From Sideroxydans lithotrophicus ES-1 (GTDB lineage: Bacteria > Pseudomonadota > Gammaproteobacteria > Burkholderiales > Gallionellaceae): a stretch of DNA of 64,000 bases. This document shows, piece after piece, positions 33,606 through 42,736 of this stretch (its first letter is position 1; each line of letters opens with the position of its first letter). The stretch covers positions 2,240,001 through 2,304,000 of the forward strand of contig NC_013959.1 in assembly GCF_000025705.1 (NCBI RefSeq), in the 5' to 3' direction. The notes below the pieces were generated by a model. The model had not been told where the DNA came from, did no database searches, and saw only the letters and a program-made list of their open reading frames with translations. The translations under genes and the position numbers were made by a program.

Positions 33606-36551
33606 ATGTTCGATACCGAAAGTGTTTCGCCTTCAACCTCATCCAGTAGCGACTCCGAACACCAGACGTCAAGTAACCATCATCCGGACCGACACAAGAA
33701 CAAACCCGCCTTAGAAGGAAACAATGCAATGACGCAAGAGATCAGCACCGAAGTGCTGCTGGAAAAATATGCGGAAGCGGATGAGAAGTCTGTGCAGGAC
33801 GTACGTCGCCGGGTCGCGCGCGGCCTGGCCCAGGCCGAGACACCGGAACAGCGCGCAAAATGGGAGGAGGCTTTCTTCCTCGCCCAGGAGAACGGTTTCG
33901 TACCCGCCGGCCGGATCAACTCCGCCGCCGGGTTGAAGATACAGGCGACACTGATCAACTGTTTCGTGCAGCCGGTAGGCGATGCCATCTCCGGTACCAA
34001 TGACGGCAAGCCCGGCATCTACGACGCATTGCAGCAAGCCGCCGAAACCATGCGGCGCGGCGGCGGTGTCGGTTATGACTTTTCTTCCATCCGCCCGGAA
34101 GGCGCGCATGTGAAAGGCACCAATTCTCGCGCCAGCGGCCCGATCTCCTACATGCGCGTGTTCGACCGCTCCTGCGAGACCGTGGAATCCGCCGGTGCCC
34201 GGCGCGGTGCACAGATGGGCGTGCTGCGCTGCGACCATCCCGACATCGAGAAATTCATCAGCGCCAAGGACCAGGGCGACCTGCGCAATTTCAATATCTC
34301 GGTCGGGGTTACCGATGCGCTGATGCAGGCGGTGGAGAAGGACGAAGAGTTCGAACTGGTGCATTCTGCTGAACCCTCTACGGCCATCAAGGAAGCCGGT
34401 GCAACGCGGCGCGAAGACGGCAAGTGGATCTATCGCAAGGTGCGCGCGACCGACCTGTGGAAACAGATCATCGCCAGCACCTACGACCATGCCGAGCCGG
34501 GCGTGCTGTTCATCGACCTGATGAACCGCGACAACAACTTGTCCTATTGCGAGATCATCGAGGCGACCAATCCCTGCGCCGAGCAACCGCTGCCGCCCTA
34601 CGGCTGCTGCTGCCTCGGCTCCATCGACCTCACGCGCATGGTGAAGAATCCGTTCTCGAAACATGCCGGTTTCGACTACGAGCCTTTCAAGCAACTGGTG
34701 CGCGTCGCCGTGCGCATGCTGGACAACGTGCTGGACGTGACCGCATGGCCGCTGCCGGAACAGCAACAGGAAGCGAAGAACAAACGCCGCATCGGTCTGG
34801 GCTTCACCGGACTGGGCGATGCGCTGGTGATGATGGGACTGCGTTACGACACCGATGCGGCGCGCGCCTTTGCCAGCGACATCACGCGCATCATGCGCGA
34901 CGAGGCTTATCTCGCCTCTGTTGACTTGGCCGTCGAGCGCGGCAAGTTTCCGCTGCTGGATGCCGACAAATACCTGTCCGCGCCGCGCTTCGCATCGCGC
35001 CTGCCGGACGAGATCAAGGACAAGATACGCAAGCACGGCATCCGCAACAGCCACCTGCTTTCCATCGCGCCCACCGGCACCATCTCGCTGGCCTTTGCCG
35101 ACAACGCCTCCAACGGCATCGAGCCGGCTTTCTCGTGGTTCTACACGCGCAAGAAGCGCATGATGGACGGCACCACCAAGGATTACCCGGTGGAAGACCA
35201 CGCCTGGCGCGTGTTCAAACAACAGGGCGGCGACGTGAGTCATTTGCCGCCCTCCTTCGTCACTGCGTTGGAGATCAGCGCCATCGATCACATGAAAATG
35301 GTCGCTGCAGTCGCGCCGTACATCGACACCTCGATCAGCAAGACCGTCAACGTTCCCGCCGATTATCCGTATGAGGATTTCAAGGATCTTTACACCGAAG
35401 CCTGGAAGGCAGGACTGAAGGGACTGGCGACCTATCGCCCGAACAGCGTGCTGGGCTCGGTGTTGTCGGTGACCACGGAAAAGAAGGAAGACCAGCCGCA
35501 GGATTTCGTGTTCGACCAGGACCGCCGCATCGTACTGGAAGCCACGCCCAATCCTGCCCTCGCCTCGTTGCGCTGGCCGGGACGCCCCAAGCTCACCGCC
35601 GGCAGCGAGGGCTGGGTATCGCAAGTGGTGAAGCATCCGCTCGGCAGTTTCGTCACCTTCGTGTCGCATACCACCAACGGGCACAACCATCCGTTCGAGG
35701 TCTGGGTGAATGGTGCAGAACAACCGCGCGGACTTGGCGCGCTGGCTAAATCGCTATCGATGGACATGCGCACGCGCGACCCGGTATGGGTGCGCATGAA
35801 GCTGGAGATGCTGATGAAGACCGCTGGCGACGATGCATTCGACATGCCGATGCCGCCGGACGGCGAAGTGAAGCGTATGCCCAGCCTGGTGGCCGCATTC
35901 GCACATCTGCTGAAATACCGCATCGAGCAACTGGGCGCACTGGAAGTCACCGAGGGCGTCACCACGCCGATGATGGATGCACTGTTCGCCAGGAAGGAAC
36001 CGAAGACCGGCACCGACGGCACCATGAGCTGGACGGTGGACATCTCCAACGCGGGCACCGGTGACGACTTCGTGCTGGGCCTGAAAGAGCTGGTGCTGCC
36101 GGACGGGCAGCGCCGCCCCTACTCGATGTGGCTATCCGGAGTGTATCCTCGCGCCCTCGACGGCCTGTGCAAGGTGCTGAGCCTGGACATGCGTGTGATC
36201 GACCCGGCATGGATCGGCATGAAGCTGCGCAAGCTGCTCAACTTCGGCGAGCCGCTGGGCGATTTCATGGCCCGCGTGCCGGGCGGCAACAAGATGGAGA
36301 GCTACCCTTCGACCGTCTCCTATGTCGCCAAGCTGATCATCCACCGCTACGCCATGCTCGGTATCCTCGACGAACACGGCTACCCAGTGCAACAGATGGG
36401 CGTGCTGGAGATCCCGGAAGGTCATATCAAGCCCACCGGCATCAAGACCATCGTCGGCAAACAGTGCAAGGAATGCGGCAACGCCACGCTGATCAAGAAG
36501 GACGGCTGCGAGTTCTGCACCAGTTGCGGCGCGATCGGCGCGTGCGGCTAG
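33606..36551 (+). CDS. nrdJ: Adenosylcobalamin-dependent ribonucleotide reductase (class II)
   Basis: 981 aa from the ATG at 33606 (GGGAGG before it); a second good start, ATG 33729 with AAGGA, would drop a 41-residue Ser/His-rich tail. The class II core has [23 protein letters not shown] and the active-site segment [36 protein letters not shown] and [19 protein letters not shown] are also present. Two copies of a TSCPD-like domain follow (~650-760 and ~800-920). A C-terminal Cys tail ([23 protein letters not shown]) serves redox recycling. It makes dNDPs without oxygen. Regulation by NrdR is predicted from the boxes upstream. Confidence 0.93.
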   Translation: MFDTESVSPSTSSSSDSEHQTSSNHHPDRHKNKPALEGNNAMTQEISTEVLLEKYAEADEKSVQDVRRRVARGLAQAETPEQRAKWEEAFFLAQENGFVPAGRINSAAGLKIQATLINCFVQPVGDAISGTNDGKPGIYDALQQAAETMRRGGGVGYDFSSIRPEGAHVKGTNSRASGPISYMRVFDRSCETVESAGARRGAQMGVLRCDHPDIEKFISAKDQGDLRNFNISVGVTDALMQAVEKDEEFELVHSAEPSTAIKEAGATRREDGKWIYRKVRATDLWKQIIASTYDHAEPGVLFIDLMNRDNNLSYCEIIEATNPCAEQPLPPYGCCCLGSIDLTRMVKNPFSKHAGFDYEPFKQLVRVAVRMLDNVLDVTAWPLPEQQQEAKNKRRIGLGFTGLGDALVMMGLRYDTDAARAFASDITRIMRDEAYLASVDLAVERGKFPLLDADKYLSAPRFASRLPDEIKDKIRKHGIRNSHLLSIAPTGTISLAFADNASNGIEPAFSWFYTRKKRMMDGTTKDYPVEDHAWRVFKQQGGDVSHLPPSFVTALEISAIDHMKMVAAVAPYIDTSISKTVNVPADYPYEDFKDLYTEAWKAGLKGLATYRPNSVLGSVLSVTTEKKEDQPQDFVFDQDRRIVLEATPNPALASLRWPGRPKLTAGSEGWVSQVVKHPLGSFVTFVSHTTNGHNHPFEVWVNGAEQPRGLGALAKSLSMDMRTRDPVWVRMKLEMLMKTAGDDAFDMPMPPDGEVKRMPSLVAAFAHLLKYRIEQLGALEVTEGVTTPMMDALFARKEPKTGTDGTMSWTVDISNAGTGDDFVLGLKELVLPDGQRRPYSMWLSGVYPRALDGLCKVLSLDMRVIDPAWIGMKLRKLLNFGEPLGDFMARVPGGNKMESYPSTVSYVAKLIIHRYAMLGILDEHGYPVQQMGVLEIPEGHIKPTGIKTIVGKQCKECGNATLIKKDGCEFCTSCGAIGACG

Positions 36552-36604
36552 TGCTGTAACGATCGGTTGCGGCATCTGTGAGCAAGGATCAGCGCCGCCC
36601 TTGC

Positions 36605-37501
36605 TCACAAACCCATCAGCAACAACCAGAACGGTAGCGTCAGCGCGGCAAGCAAGGTGCTCAGCATCACTTGCGCCGCGATGGTATTGCCGTCCCCGCC
36701 CATGCGCTTGGCCAGCACATAAGACACGGTGGACACCGGCAATGCCGCCATCAGCACGGCGATATGGAAATACACGCCGCTCAAACCGAATGCCACAGCC
36801 AGTCCCCAGGCAATGGCCGGCAGCACCAGCAGTTTGACCGTCACTCCATACCACAGCGTCCCCCGCTCCTTGTGCAGTCCTTGCATGTGCAGCCCGGCGC
36901 CGACGGCGATCAGCCCCATCGGCAACGAAGCTTGTGACAGCAGCCCCAGCGTCGCGTTGATTGTCGTCGGCAACGCAAGCCCGGCAAGACTGAAGGCGAT
37001 GCCGCCGGCCGTGGCCATGATCAGCGGATTCAGCAAAATCTCCTTGAGCCAGTGGCTCTCGCTGTGGCGCGCCAGCATCAGCACTGCAGCGACGTTGGCC
37101 ACCGGCACCATGAAGCCCATCAGCAAGCCGATGGCAGCAAGCCCGTATTGTCCGTGCAAACCGCCGGCGATGGCCAAGCCGACATAACTGTTGAAACGGA
37201 AAGATGCCTGGAAGGTAGCGGCATATACCTTGGGCGGAGCGCGGAAGAAATATTTAGCGATGTAGCCCAGCGCGATACCGGCAAGCATGTACAACATGGC
37301 CACGACCAGCATCGGCATCGCCGCACCCACATCGATCTTGAAATGAGAGAGCGAGTTGAACAGCAGTGCCGGGAAGAACACGTAGTAGATCAGCCGATCC
37401 AGCTGCGGCCAGAAGTCTTCGCGCAAGCCGAACCAATGGCGCATGGCTACGCCAAGCAGGATCAGCAGGAAGATCGGAATGATGGTTTGCGCGACGAACA
37501 T
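36605..37501 (-). CDS. AEC family transporter (auxin efflux carrier type)
   Basis: 298 aa from the ATG at 37501; a TTG three codons upstream is possible. About ten hydrophobic segments cover the whole length (IPIFLLILLGVAMRHWFGL, YYVFFPALLFNSLSHF, MLVVAMLYMLAGIALGYIA). FRFNSYVGLAI and the central NPLIMATAGGIAFSL are typical of the family. AEC proteins move organic anions such as malate; the substrate here is unknown. It lies 15 bp after rhlE on the same strand without an evident ribosome site. Confidence 0.85.
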   Translation of the reverse strand: MFVAQTIIPIFLLILLGVAMRHWFGLREDFWPQLDRLIYYVFFPALLFNSLSHFKIDVGAAMPMLVVAMLYMLAGIALGYIAKYFFRAPPKVYAATFQASFRFNSYVGLAIAGGLHGQYGLAAIGLLMGFMVPVANVAAVLMLARHSESHWLKEILLNPLIMATAGGIAFSLAGLALPTTINATLGLLSQASLPMGLIAVGAGLHMQGLHKERGTLWYGVTVKLLVLPAIAWGLAVAFGLSGVYFHIAVLMAALPVSTVSYVLAKRMGGDGNTIAAQVMLSTLLAALTLPFWLLLMGL

Positions 37502-37516
37502 GCCGTGCAAACAGGA

Positions 37517-38869
37517 TCAGTTGGTGCGGCGCACGAACAGCGCGGGGATTTGCGCTTTGGGTTTGTTCACTACCGGCTCAGGCTTCTTGACCGGCGCTTC
37601 CGCACTGATGTTCGGCACATAAGGTTTGTCGAACCAGGGATCGTGACTTGGTTTCTTCGGTGCGGGAGCGTGGTATTCGCGGTTGCGTTCACGAGGTTCG
37701 GCGCGATGCGGCCGGGCGTCGGGTGCGGGCATATCCACCCGTTCTTTCTGGATCTCCTTCTTGATCAGCTTCTCGATCTCCAGCAGATATTTCTCTTCTT
37801 CCGGCGACACCAGCGAGATCGCCGTACCCGAAGCCCCGGCCCGGCCGGTGCGACCGATGCGGTGCACATAATCCTCCGCGGCATGCGGTATCTCGTAGTT
37901 GATGACCATCGGCAGGCTGTCGATGTCCAGTCCACGCGCTGCCACATCGGTGGCGATCAGCACGGCGACCCTGCCCTGCTTGAACGCATCCAGCGCCTGC
38001 ATACGTTCCAGCTGGCTCTTGTCGCCGTGGATGGCATCGGCCGAAACACCTTCGCGCTGCAGCTGTTTGGCCAGCCGGCTGGCGGTCAATTTGGTCTTTG
38101 TGAACACGATGACCTGTTTCGCGTCGTCGCCGCGCAGCAGTTGTGCCAGCAGCTGATGCTTGCCGGACTGTTCGACCAGGTAGACCTTCTGCGTGATGTT
38201 CTCGGCCGACGCGTTGCTGCGCGCGACCTCGATCAGCGTCGGGTAGTTCATGAAATCCTCGGAGAGTTTCTTGATCTCGTTCGAGAATGTCGCGGAGAAC
38301 ATCAGGCTTTGCCGCTGCCTGGGCAACAAGGCCAGAATGCGTTTCAGCGCCGGCATGAAGCCCATGTCCAGCATGCGGTCGGCCTCGTCCAGCACCAACA
38401 TCTGCACCTGGTTCAACAGCACCGTTTTCTGTTCGATATGGTCCAGCAAGCGGCCCGGCGTCGCCACCAGTATCTCCACGCCGGTCTTCAGGTGCGGAGT
38501 CTGCGTCTTGATATCCACACCACCGTACACCACCAGCGAACGCAGGTTCGTGTGTTTGGCATAAGCCTTGACGCTCTCTTCCACCTGCACCGCCAGTTCC
38601 CGCGTCGGCACCAGAATCAGCGCCCGCACCGGATGCTTTGCCGGCGAAGTGCTGGCGCTGGCATGCGGCAACAGCTTTTGCAGCATGGGCAAGGCAAAGG
38701 CCGCGGTCTTGCCCGTACCGGTCTGCGCACCCGCCATCAGGTCGTGCCCCTCCAGCGCCAGCGGGATGGCTTGCGCCTGGATCGGGGTGGGGGTGACGTA
38801 ACCGGCTTCGGTGAGTGCCTTGAGGATTGGCGGGGCCAGCTTCAGATCGACAAAACTAACTGTGTTCAA
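37517..38869 (-). CDS. rhlE: DEAD-box RNA helicase, RhlE type
   Basis: 450 aa from a TTG at 38869 with AGAGAAG upstream; no ATG fits the N-terminal Q-motif region (PTPIQAQAIP). Motifs: AGAQTGTGKTAAF, PTRELAVQ, TPGRLLDHIEQ, VLDEADRMLDMGF, SATFS, TDVAARGLDID and YVHRIGRTGRAG. The basic, Pro-rich C-terminal tail (~370-450, ending IPALFVRRTN) is typical of RhlE-like helicases in RNA remodelling and ribosome assembly. It is divergent from the flavoprotein gene. Confidence 0.93.
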   Translation of the reverse strand: MNTVSFVDLKLAPPILKALTEAGYVTPTPIQAQAIPLALEGHDLMAGAQTGTGKTAAFALPMLQKLLPHASASTSPAKHPVRALILVPTRELAVQVEESVKAYAKHTNLRSLVVYGGVDIKTQTPHLKTGVEILVATPGRLLDHIEQKTVLLNQVQMLVLDEADRMLDMGFMPALKRILALLPRQRQSLMFSATFSNEIKKLSEDFMNYPTLIEVARSNASAENITQKVYLVEQSGKHQLLAQLLRGDDAKQVIVFTKTKLTASRLAKQLQREGVSADAIHGDKSQLERMQALDAFKQGRVAVLIATDVAARGLDIDSLPMVINYEIPHAAEDYVHRIGRTGRAGASGTAISLVSPEEEKYLLEIEKLIKKEIQKERVDMPAPDARPHRAEPRERNREYHAPAPKKPSHDPWFDKPYVPNISAEAPVKKPEPVVNKPKAQIPALFVRRTN

Positions 38870-38953
38870 TTATCTTCTCTTCGTAGTATTCAGGCTTGAG
38901 TGCACACATTATACGCTCCTCCACCAATACCGGCCGGAACTGCCGTTAAGCCC

Positions 38954-38959
38954 TATAAT
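38954..38959 (+). promoter_or_regulatory. -10 box for the flavoprotein gene
   Basis: A perfect TATAAT lies at 38954-38959, 29 bp before the ATG at 38988. No recognisable -35 is 16-18 bp upstream. Confidence 0.4.
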
Positions 38960-38987
38960 CGCCCGCCTCGACAAGACCTTACCGCAC

Positions 38988-40238
38988 ATGCCCGCAAGCA
39001 CCCAATCTTCTTACCCTGTCGTTGCCATCATCGGCGGCGGCCCCGCCGGACTGATGGCTGCAGAAGTGCTCGCAGAAAACGGCGTGTGTGTGGAGGTATA
39101 TGACGCGATGCCCAGTGTGGGGCGGAAATTCCTGATGGCAGGCAAGGGTGGCATGAACATCACCCATGCCGAGCCGTTTGAAGATTTTCTTGCACGCTAC
39201 GGTTCCCGGCATGATCGCATCGAGCCGCTGCTGCGCGGTTTTCCGCCCGAGGTTTTGCGTGCATGGATACATGGCCTCGGCATCGAGACGTTCGTCGGAA
39301 CTTCAGGCCGCGTCTTCCCCACCGACATGAAGGCTGCGCCGCTGCTGCGTGCCTGGCTGCATCGCCTGCGCGAGAACGGAGTGCATTTCCATGTGCGCCA
39401 TCGCTGGCTCGGATTCGGCGAGAATGGGGCTTTGCGCTTCGCCACACCCGAAGGCGAACGCACCATGATCGCAAGCGCGACAGTGCTGGCATTGGGCGGC
39501 GGCAGCTGGCCGCAACTCGGCTCGGATGGCGCGTGGGTGTCGCTGCTGGCACAGTGCGGTATCGACATCGCACCGTTGCGCCCTGCCAACTGCGGTTTCG
39601 ATGTGCGCTGGAGCGATCACTTCCGCGAGCATTTTGCCGGCGAACCGCTGAAATCCATTGCAGCCACATTGGGCACCGTTCGCAAACAGGGTGAATGCGT
39701 CATCACCGAACACGGCATCGAAGGCGGGGTGGTCTATGCTTTCTCAGCCGCCTTGCGCGACGAGATCGAGCGCAACGGCAGCGCGACACTCTATCTCGAC
39801 CTGTTGCCGGACTGGACTGCGCAACGCGTGCAAAAGGAAGTTTCGCATCCGCGTGGTTCGCGCTCGCTTTCCACCCATCTGCAAAGCCGCCTGGGTTTGA
39901 AAGGTGCCAAGGCCAATCTGCTGCGCGAAGTGCTGAATACGGAACAAATGCACGACAGTACGGTACTGGCGCACGCCATCAAGTCCTTGCCACTTCGACT
40001 CCTGGCAGCGCGCCCATTAAGCGAGGCGATCAGCTCGGCAGGCGGCATCACATTTGAAGCATTGAATGACGATCTGATGCTGCAAGATTTGCCGGGCATG
40101 TTCTGCGCAGGCGAGATGCTGGATTGGGAAGCGCCGACCGGCGGTTACCTGCTCACCGCCTGCCTTGCCAGTGGCCGTACCGCAGGAGCCGGTGCGTTGA
40201 ACTGGTTGCAGCACACCAGGGACTTGCATGACTCGTGA
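38988..40238 (+). CDS. HI0933/TIGR03862-type NAD(P)/FAD-dependent oxidoreductase
   Basis: 416 aa from the ATG at 38988; the frame is open further upstream, but the FAD-binding loop begins at residue ~12 (VAIIGGGPAGLMAAEVL). FLMAGKGGMNITHAEPFEDF, GTSGRVFPTDMKAAPLLRAW and the C-terminal GEMLDWEAPTGGYLLTACLA are characteristic of the HI0933-like flavoprotein family, TIGR03862 branch. Its substrate is unknown. The neighbouring cytochrome b561-like gene suggests, but does not show, a redox link. Confidence 0.88.
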   Translation: MPASTQSSYPVVAIIGGGPAGLMAAEVLAENGVCVEVYDAMPSVGRKFLMAGKGGMNITHAEPFEDFLARYGSRHDRIEPLLRGFPPEVLRAWIHGLGIETFVGTSGRVFPTDMKAAPLLRAWLHRLRENGVHFHVRHRWLGFGENGALRFATPEGERTMIASATVLALGGGSWPQLGSDGAWVSLLAQCGIDIAPLRPANCGFDVRWSDHFREHFAGEPLKSIAATLGTVRKQGECVITEHGIEGGVVYAFSAALRDEIERNGSATLYLDLLPDWTAQRVQKEVSHPRGSRSLSTHLQSRLGLKGAKANLLREVLNTEQMHDSTVLAHAIKSLPLRLLAARPLSEAISSAGGITFEALNDDLMLQDLPGMFCAGEMLDWEAPTGGYLLTACLASGRTAGAGALNWLQHTRDLHDS

Positions 40239-40250
40239 CCGTCATGCAAT

Positions 40251-40278
40251 TTGGCAAGCCGTACCCATGCGCTACAAT
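40251..40278 (+). promoter_or_regulatory. Promoter of the cytochrome b561-like gene
   Basis: TTGGCA (40251-40256) and TACAAT (40273-40278) are 16 bp apart, giving a start near 40285 and a ~25-nt leader before the ATG at 40311. Confidence 0.6.
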
Positions 40279-40310
40279 GCGGAAAATTCATTTACCGAAA
40301 GGACAAGATC

Positions 40311-40826
40311 ATGAAGCAGTACAGCAAACGCACCGCAGTTCTCCACTGGCTGATCTTCCTGCTGGTCATCGCGGCGTTCTTCCTCGGGCACGAACTGGAT
40401 GAAAGCAAGAACACAGCACAAAAGTTTCCCATGTTTCTGGTGCATTTCCTGATTGGCGACACCATCCTGCTGCTGACCGTGTTGCGTATCTATTTCAGGA
40501 AAAAAGACGGCGAACCTGCTCCGGCCAACGCCAATCCCTTACTGAACAAGCTCGCCGCAGCCACGCACGGACTGCTGAATCTTTCCGTCATCGGCGTGAC
40601 CATTGCCGGCGGCGTTACCGCCCTGACCTCAGGCGTGCTCGATGCATTGAAGAAAGGCGACCCGAATCTCATTCCGGATTTCGACAAGGTCAAATCCTTT
40701 GAATTCCATCAATTGTTCATCGCATTGATGCTGTTACTGGTTGCGTTCCATATTGCGGCAGCGCTTTATCACCAGTTCATCGTCAAGGACAGCCTGCTGC
40801 GACGCATCATGATCAAGCGCTTCTAA
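40311..40826 (+). CDS. Cytochrome b561-type membrane protein
   Basis: 171 aa, ATG with AAAGGA eight bases upstream. Four hydrophobic helices carry His in VLHWLIFLL, LVHFLIGD, ATHGLLNL, EFHQLFIAL and AFHIAAALYHQF, a pattern for two b-type hemes across the membrane. Such proteins shuttle electrons between the quinone pool and periplasmic partners; the partner is not visible here. It is the first of three small membrane genes on this strand. Confidence 0.85.
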   Translation: MKQYSKRTAVLHWLIFLLVIAAFFLGHELDESKNTAQKFPMFLVHFLIGDTILLLTVLRIYFRKKDGEPAPANANPLLNKLAAATHGLLNLSVIGVTIAGGVTALTSGVLDALKKGDPNLIPDFDKVKSFEFHQLFIALMLLLVAFHIAAALYHQFIVKDSLLRRIMIKRF

Positions 40827-40841
40827 GACCACGTTGACCGC

Positions 40842-41261
40842 ATGTTGGCGGATCGATATCTGCCCCATTTCATCCTGGATATGCCCTTACTCAAACTTGT
40901 CCACATCGGCTGTGTGATCCTCAGCTATTCGCTGTTCTTCCTGAGAGGGGTGTGGATGCTTCGCGACTCTTCATCGCTGCAGCAGCATTGGGTGAAAGTC
41001 GCGCCGCATATCGTGGACACCGCACTGATCCTTAGTGCGATCACACTGGCCTGGCAACTCGGCATCTCGCCGCTTGCAGCGCCATGGCTTGCAGCCAAGA
41101 TCGTTGCATTACTGCTATATATCGCCGTCGGTATGATGGCATTGAAGCTGGGCAAGACAAAACGGGTCCGACTCATCTCTTGGCTGATGGCGCAACTGCT
41201 GTTCTTTTACATGGTGAGCGTGGCCGTGACTCATGACCCGCTGCCTTGGCAAATTCTATAA
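40842..41261 (+). CDS. SirB2-family membrane protein
   Basis: 139 aa. Four membrane helices (LVHIGCVILSYSLFFLRGVW, IVDTALILSAITLAWQLG, LAAKIVALLLYIAVGMMALK, LISWLMAQLLFFYMVSVAV) and the family pattern LKLVHIG near the start and RGVWML after helix 1. SirB2 was named as an invasion-gene regulator in Salmonella, but its molecular role is unknown. The ATG 40842 lacks a strong ribosome site; an internal ATG at 40881 (MPLLKLVHIG) is a credible alternative. Confidence 0.8.
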   Translation: MLADRYLPHFILDMPLLKLVHIGCVILSYSLFFLRGVWMLRDSSSLQQHWVKVAPHIVDTALILSAITLAWQLGISPLAAPWLAAKIVALLLYIAVGMMALKLGKTKRVRLISWLMAQLLFFYMVSVAVTHDPLPWQIL

Positions 41262-41271
41262 GAGGCCAATA

Positions 41272-41496
41272 ATGAAGATACCGGCGAGATACAGCCATGT
41301 GCTTTTCGGAGGCATGCTCTCCGTCATCATGGTCACCATCATCTCGGGCACGGTGGTGCTGATCAACCAGGGTTACGACCAGGAATTCTTCAGGCGCTGG
41401 CTACGGGGATTCATCACGGCATGGCCTGTCGCCTTCCCTTCCGTACTGGTGGTCGCACCGTTCGTGCGGCGCGTCGTATCCAGGATCACTGAGTGA
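41272..41496 (+). CDS. DUF2798 small membrane protein
   Basis: 74 aa from the ATG at 41272 with AGAGG upstream. Two membrane helices (VLFGGMLSVIMVTIISGTVV and WPVAFPSVLVVAPFVRRVV) make it a DUF2798 protein of unknown role. It follows the SirB2 gene by 10 bp and its stop abuts that of dsbB on the other strand. Confidence 0.82.
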   Translation: MKIPARYSHVLFGGMLSVIMVTIISGTVVLINQGYDQEFFRRWLRGFITAWPVAFPSVLVVAPFVRRVVSRITE

Positions 41497-42009
41497 TCAG
41501 CGTTTCTTCCAGCCGACGAACAGCGCAAACACGCCCAGCAGGATGTACCAGATCAAAGACCACTCCGGAATGCCGAGTGTCAGGAACGTCCACCCCTTGG
41601 CGGCGCATTCGCCGGAGCCGTGCATCAGCTCCTGCAACACATCGGACATCGGGAAATGCTTCAGCATGAAATCGAGTCCGGGACCGCAGGCAGGAATCTG
41701 ATCCTTGGGCAGATGCTGTATCCAGATATGGCGTCCGGCGACGGCTATGCCACCTGCAGCGAAGAGGGCGATCAGGGCCGAGTAGATCCGGCTACCGACC
41801 CTGCCGGCATTGAACAAGGCGGCGATGAAGAACAGCACGCCGATGACGATGAAGATCACCCGCTGTATCATGCACAGCGGACAGGGTTCCTGACGCAATA
41901 CGTATTGCAGATACAGTGCCGAGCAGAACAAGGCCCCCACCACCAGCGCACCGGCGAGGTACAGCCAGCGTTTTGACATGCTATCCCAATATTTCAGCAT
42001 GCCACTCAT
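41497..42009 (-). CDS. dsbB: Disulfide bond formation protein DsbB
   Basis: 170 aa. Four membrane helices with the quinone-facing Cys43-Pro-Leu-Cys46 (EPCPLCMIQR) and a second periplasmic Cys pair (in PACGPGLDF and GSGECAAKGW). DsbB reoxidises DsbA and passes electrons to quinone. The ATG at 42009 overlaps the iscX stop (ATGA), so it is translated from the isc-operon tail, an unusual setting. Confidence 0.93.
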   Translation of the reverse strand: MSGMLKYWDSMSKRWLYLAGALVVGALFCSALYLQYVLRQEPCPLCMIQRVIFIVIGVLFFIAALFNAGRVGSRIYSALIALFAAGGIAVAGRHIWIQHLPKDQIPACGPGLDFMLKHFPMSDVLQELMHGSGECAAKGWTFLTLGIPEWSLIWYILLGVFALFVGWKKR

Positions 42010-42197
42010 GCCTCATCCATCCATGCAGTCTGAATAGCCTCCAGCACCTTCTCGCCGCCGCGGCTGTGGTCGTCATCGAAACCATCAAGATCGACCACGT
42101 AATTGTGCAGATCGACGAAGCGCACCTTGCTCGGGTCGATGTCGGGATATTTTTCGGCCAATGCGATCGCGATATCGCGGACGTCTATCCATTTCAT
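42006..42197 (-). CDS. iscX: Fe-S cluster assembly protein IscX
   Basis: 63 aa from the ATG at 42197. Small acidic IscX fold (KWIDVRDIAIALAEKYPDID, VRFVDLHNYVVDLDGF). It binds IscS and iron and tunes cluster assembly. It is separated from fdx by a 193-bp gap filled by the structured element, whose antisense frame gives a false N-terminal extension. It is coupled to dsbB by a 4-nt overlap. Confidence 0.92.
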   Translation of the reverse strand: MKWIDVRDIAIALAEKYPDIDPSKVRFVDLHNYVVDLDGFDDDHSRGGEKVLEAIQTAWMDEA

Positions 42198-42216
42198 ATG
42201 AGAGCCCCAGTAAATT

Positions 42217-42376
42217 GTAGCGAGCAGTTCGAAAGCAAGGCGCACGGAGCGCAGAAACCGGAATGTACAGCTAGTACATGAGGATTTCGAGCACCGCGCA
42301 GACAATTCCGCATCTGGCTTGCCAGATAGCGGATTGCGTACCGTTGGTGCAACGCAGTTTTCAAATTGCGCAGTAA
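42217..42376. repeat. Structured dispersed element, copy 2 (fdx-iscX gap)
   Basis: Shares GCAAGGCGCACGGAGCGCAG (42235-42254) and GAGCACCGCGCA (42290-42300) with copies 1 and 3. The outer helix pairs GCAGTTCGAAA (42224-42234) with TTTCAAATTGC (42359-42369), 10 of 11 positions counting one G-T. The inner hairpin is ATGTAC-AGCTA-GTACAT (42263-42279). An extra hairpin, ATCTGGC-TT-GCCAGAT (42312-42327), is unique to this copy. Confidence 0.8.
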
Positions 42377-42390
42377 ATTTATGGGGACTC

Positions 42391-42735
42391 TCATTTTGAG
42401 TGACCTTCCTTCGCCATGTTGATGGTGTACTTGGGTATCTCGACCACCAGATCCTGTTTGCCGACGATGGTCTGACAGCTCAGGCGCGAGTTGGATTCCA
42501 GCCCCCACGCCTTGTCCAGCAGATCCTCTTCCTGCTCAGTCGCTTCCTCCAGGCTGTCAAACCCTTCGCGCACGATGACGTGGCAAGTCGTGCAGGCGCA
42601 GGATTTTTCGCAGGCATGCTCGATCTCGATGTCGTGCTCCAGCAGCGCATCGCAGATGGAAATACCGGGCTCGACCTCGAACAGTGCACCTTTCGGGCAC
42701 AACTCCACATGCGGCAAAACGATGATCTGAGTCAT
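42391..42735 (-). CDS. fdx: ISC-type [2Fe-2S] ferredoxin
   Basis: 114 aa. Cluster ligands are in HACEKSCACTTCHV (Cys42, 48, 51) and SRLSCQTI (Cys88). It supplies electrons for cluster assembly on IscU. It lies 1 bp after hscA in the isc operon. Confidence 0.96.
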   Translation of the reverse strand: MTQIIVLPHVELCPKGALFEVEPGISICDALLEHDIEIEHACEKSCACTTCHVIVREGFDSLEEATEQEEDLLDKAWGLESNSRLSCQTIVGKQDLVVEIPKYTINMAKEGHSK

Positions 42736-42736
42736 G

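Noticed and set aside
33711-35723. 670-codon open frame on the minus strand
   Set aside because: Antisense to the conserved nrdJ core; no recognisable protein.
42217-42390. N-terminal extension of IscX read from the repeat
   Set aside because: The extra residues come from the dispersed element and resemble the false extension of TsaB; IscX homology starts at the ATG at 42197.
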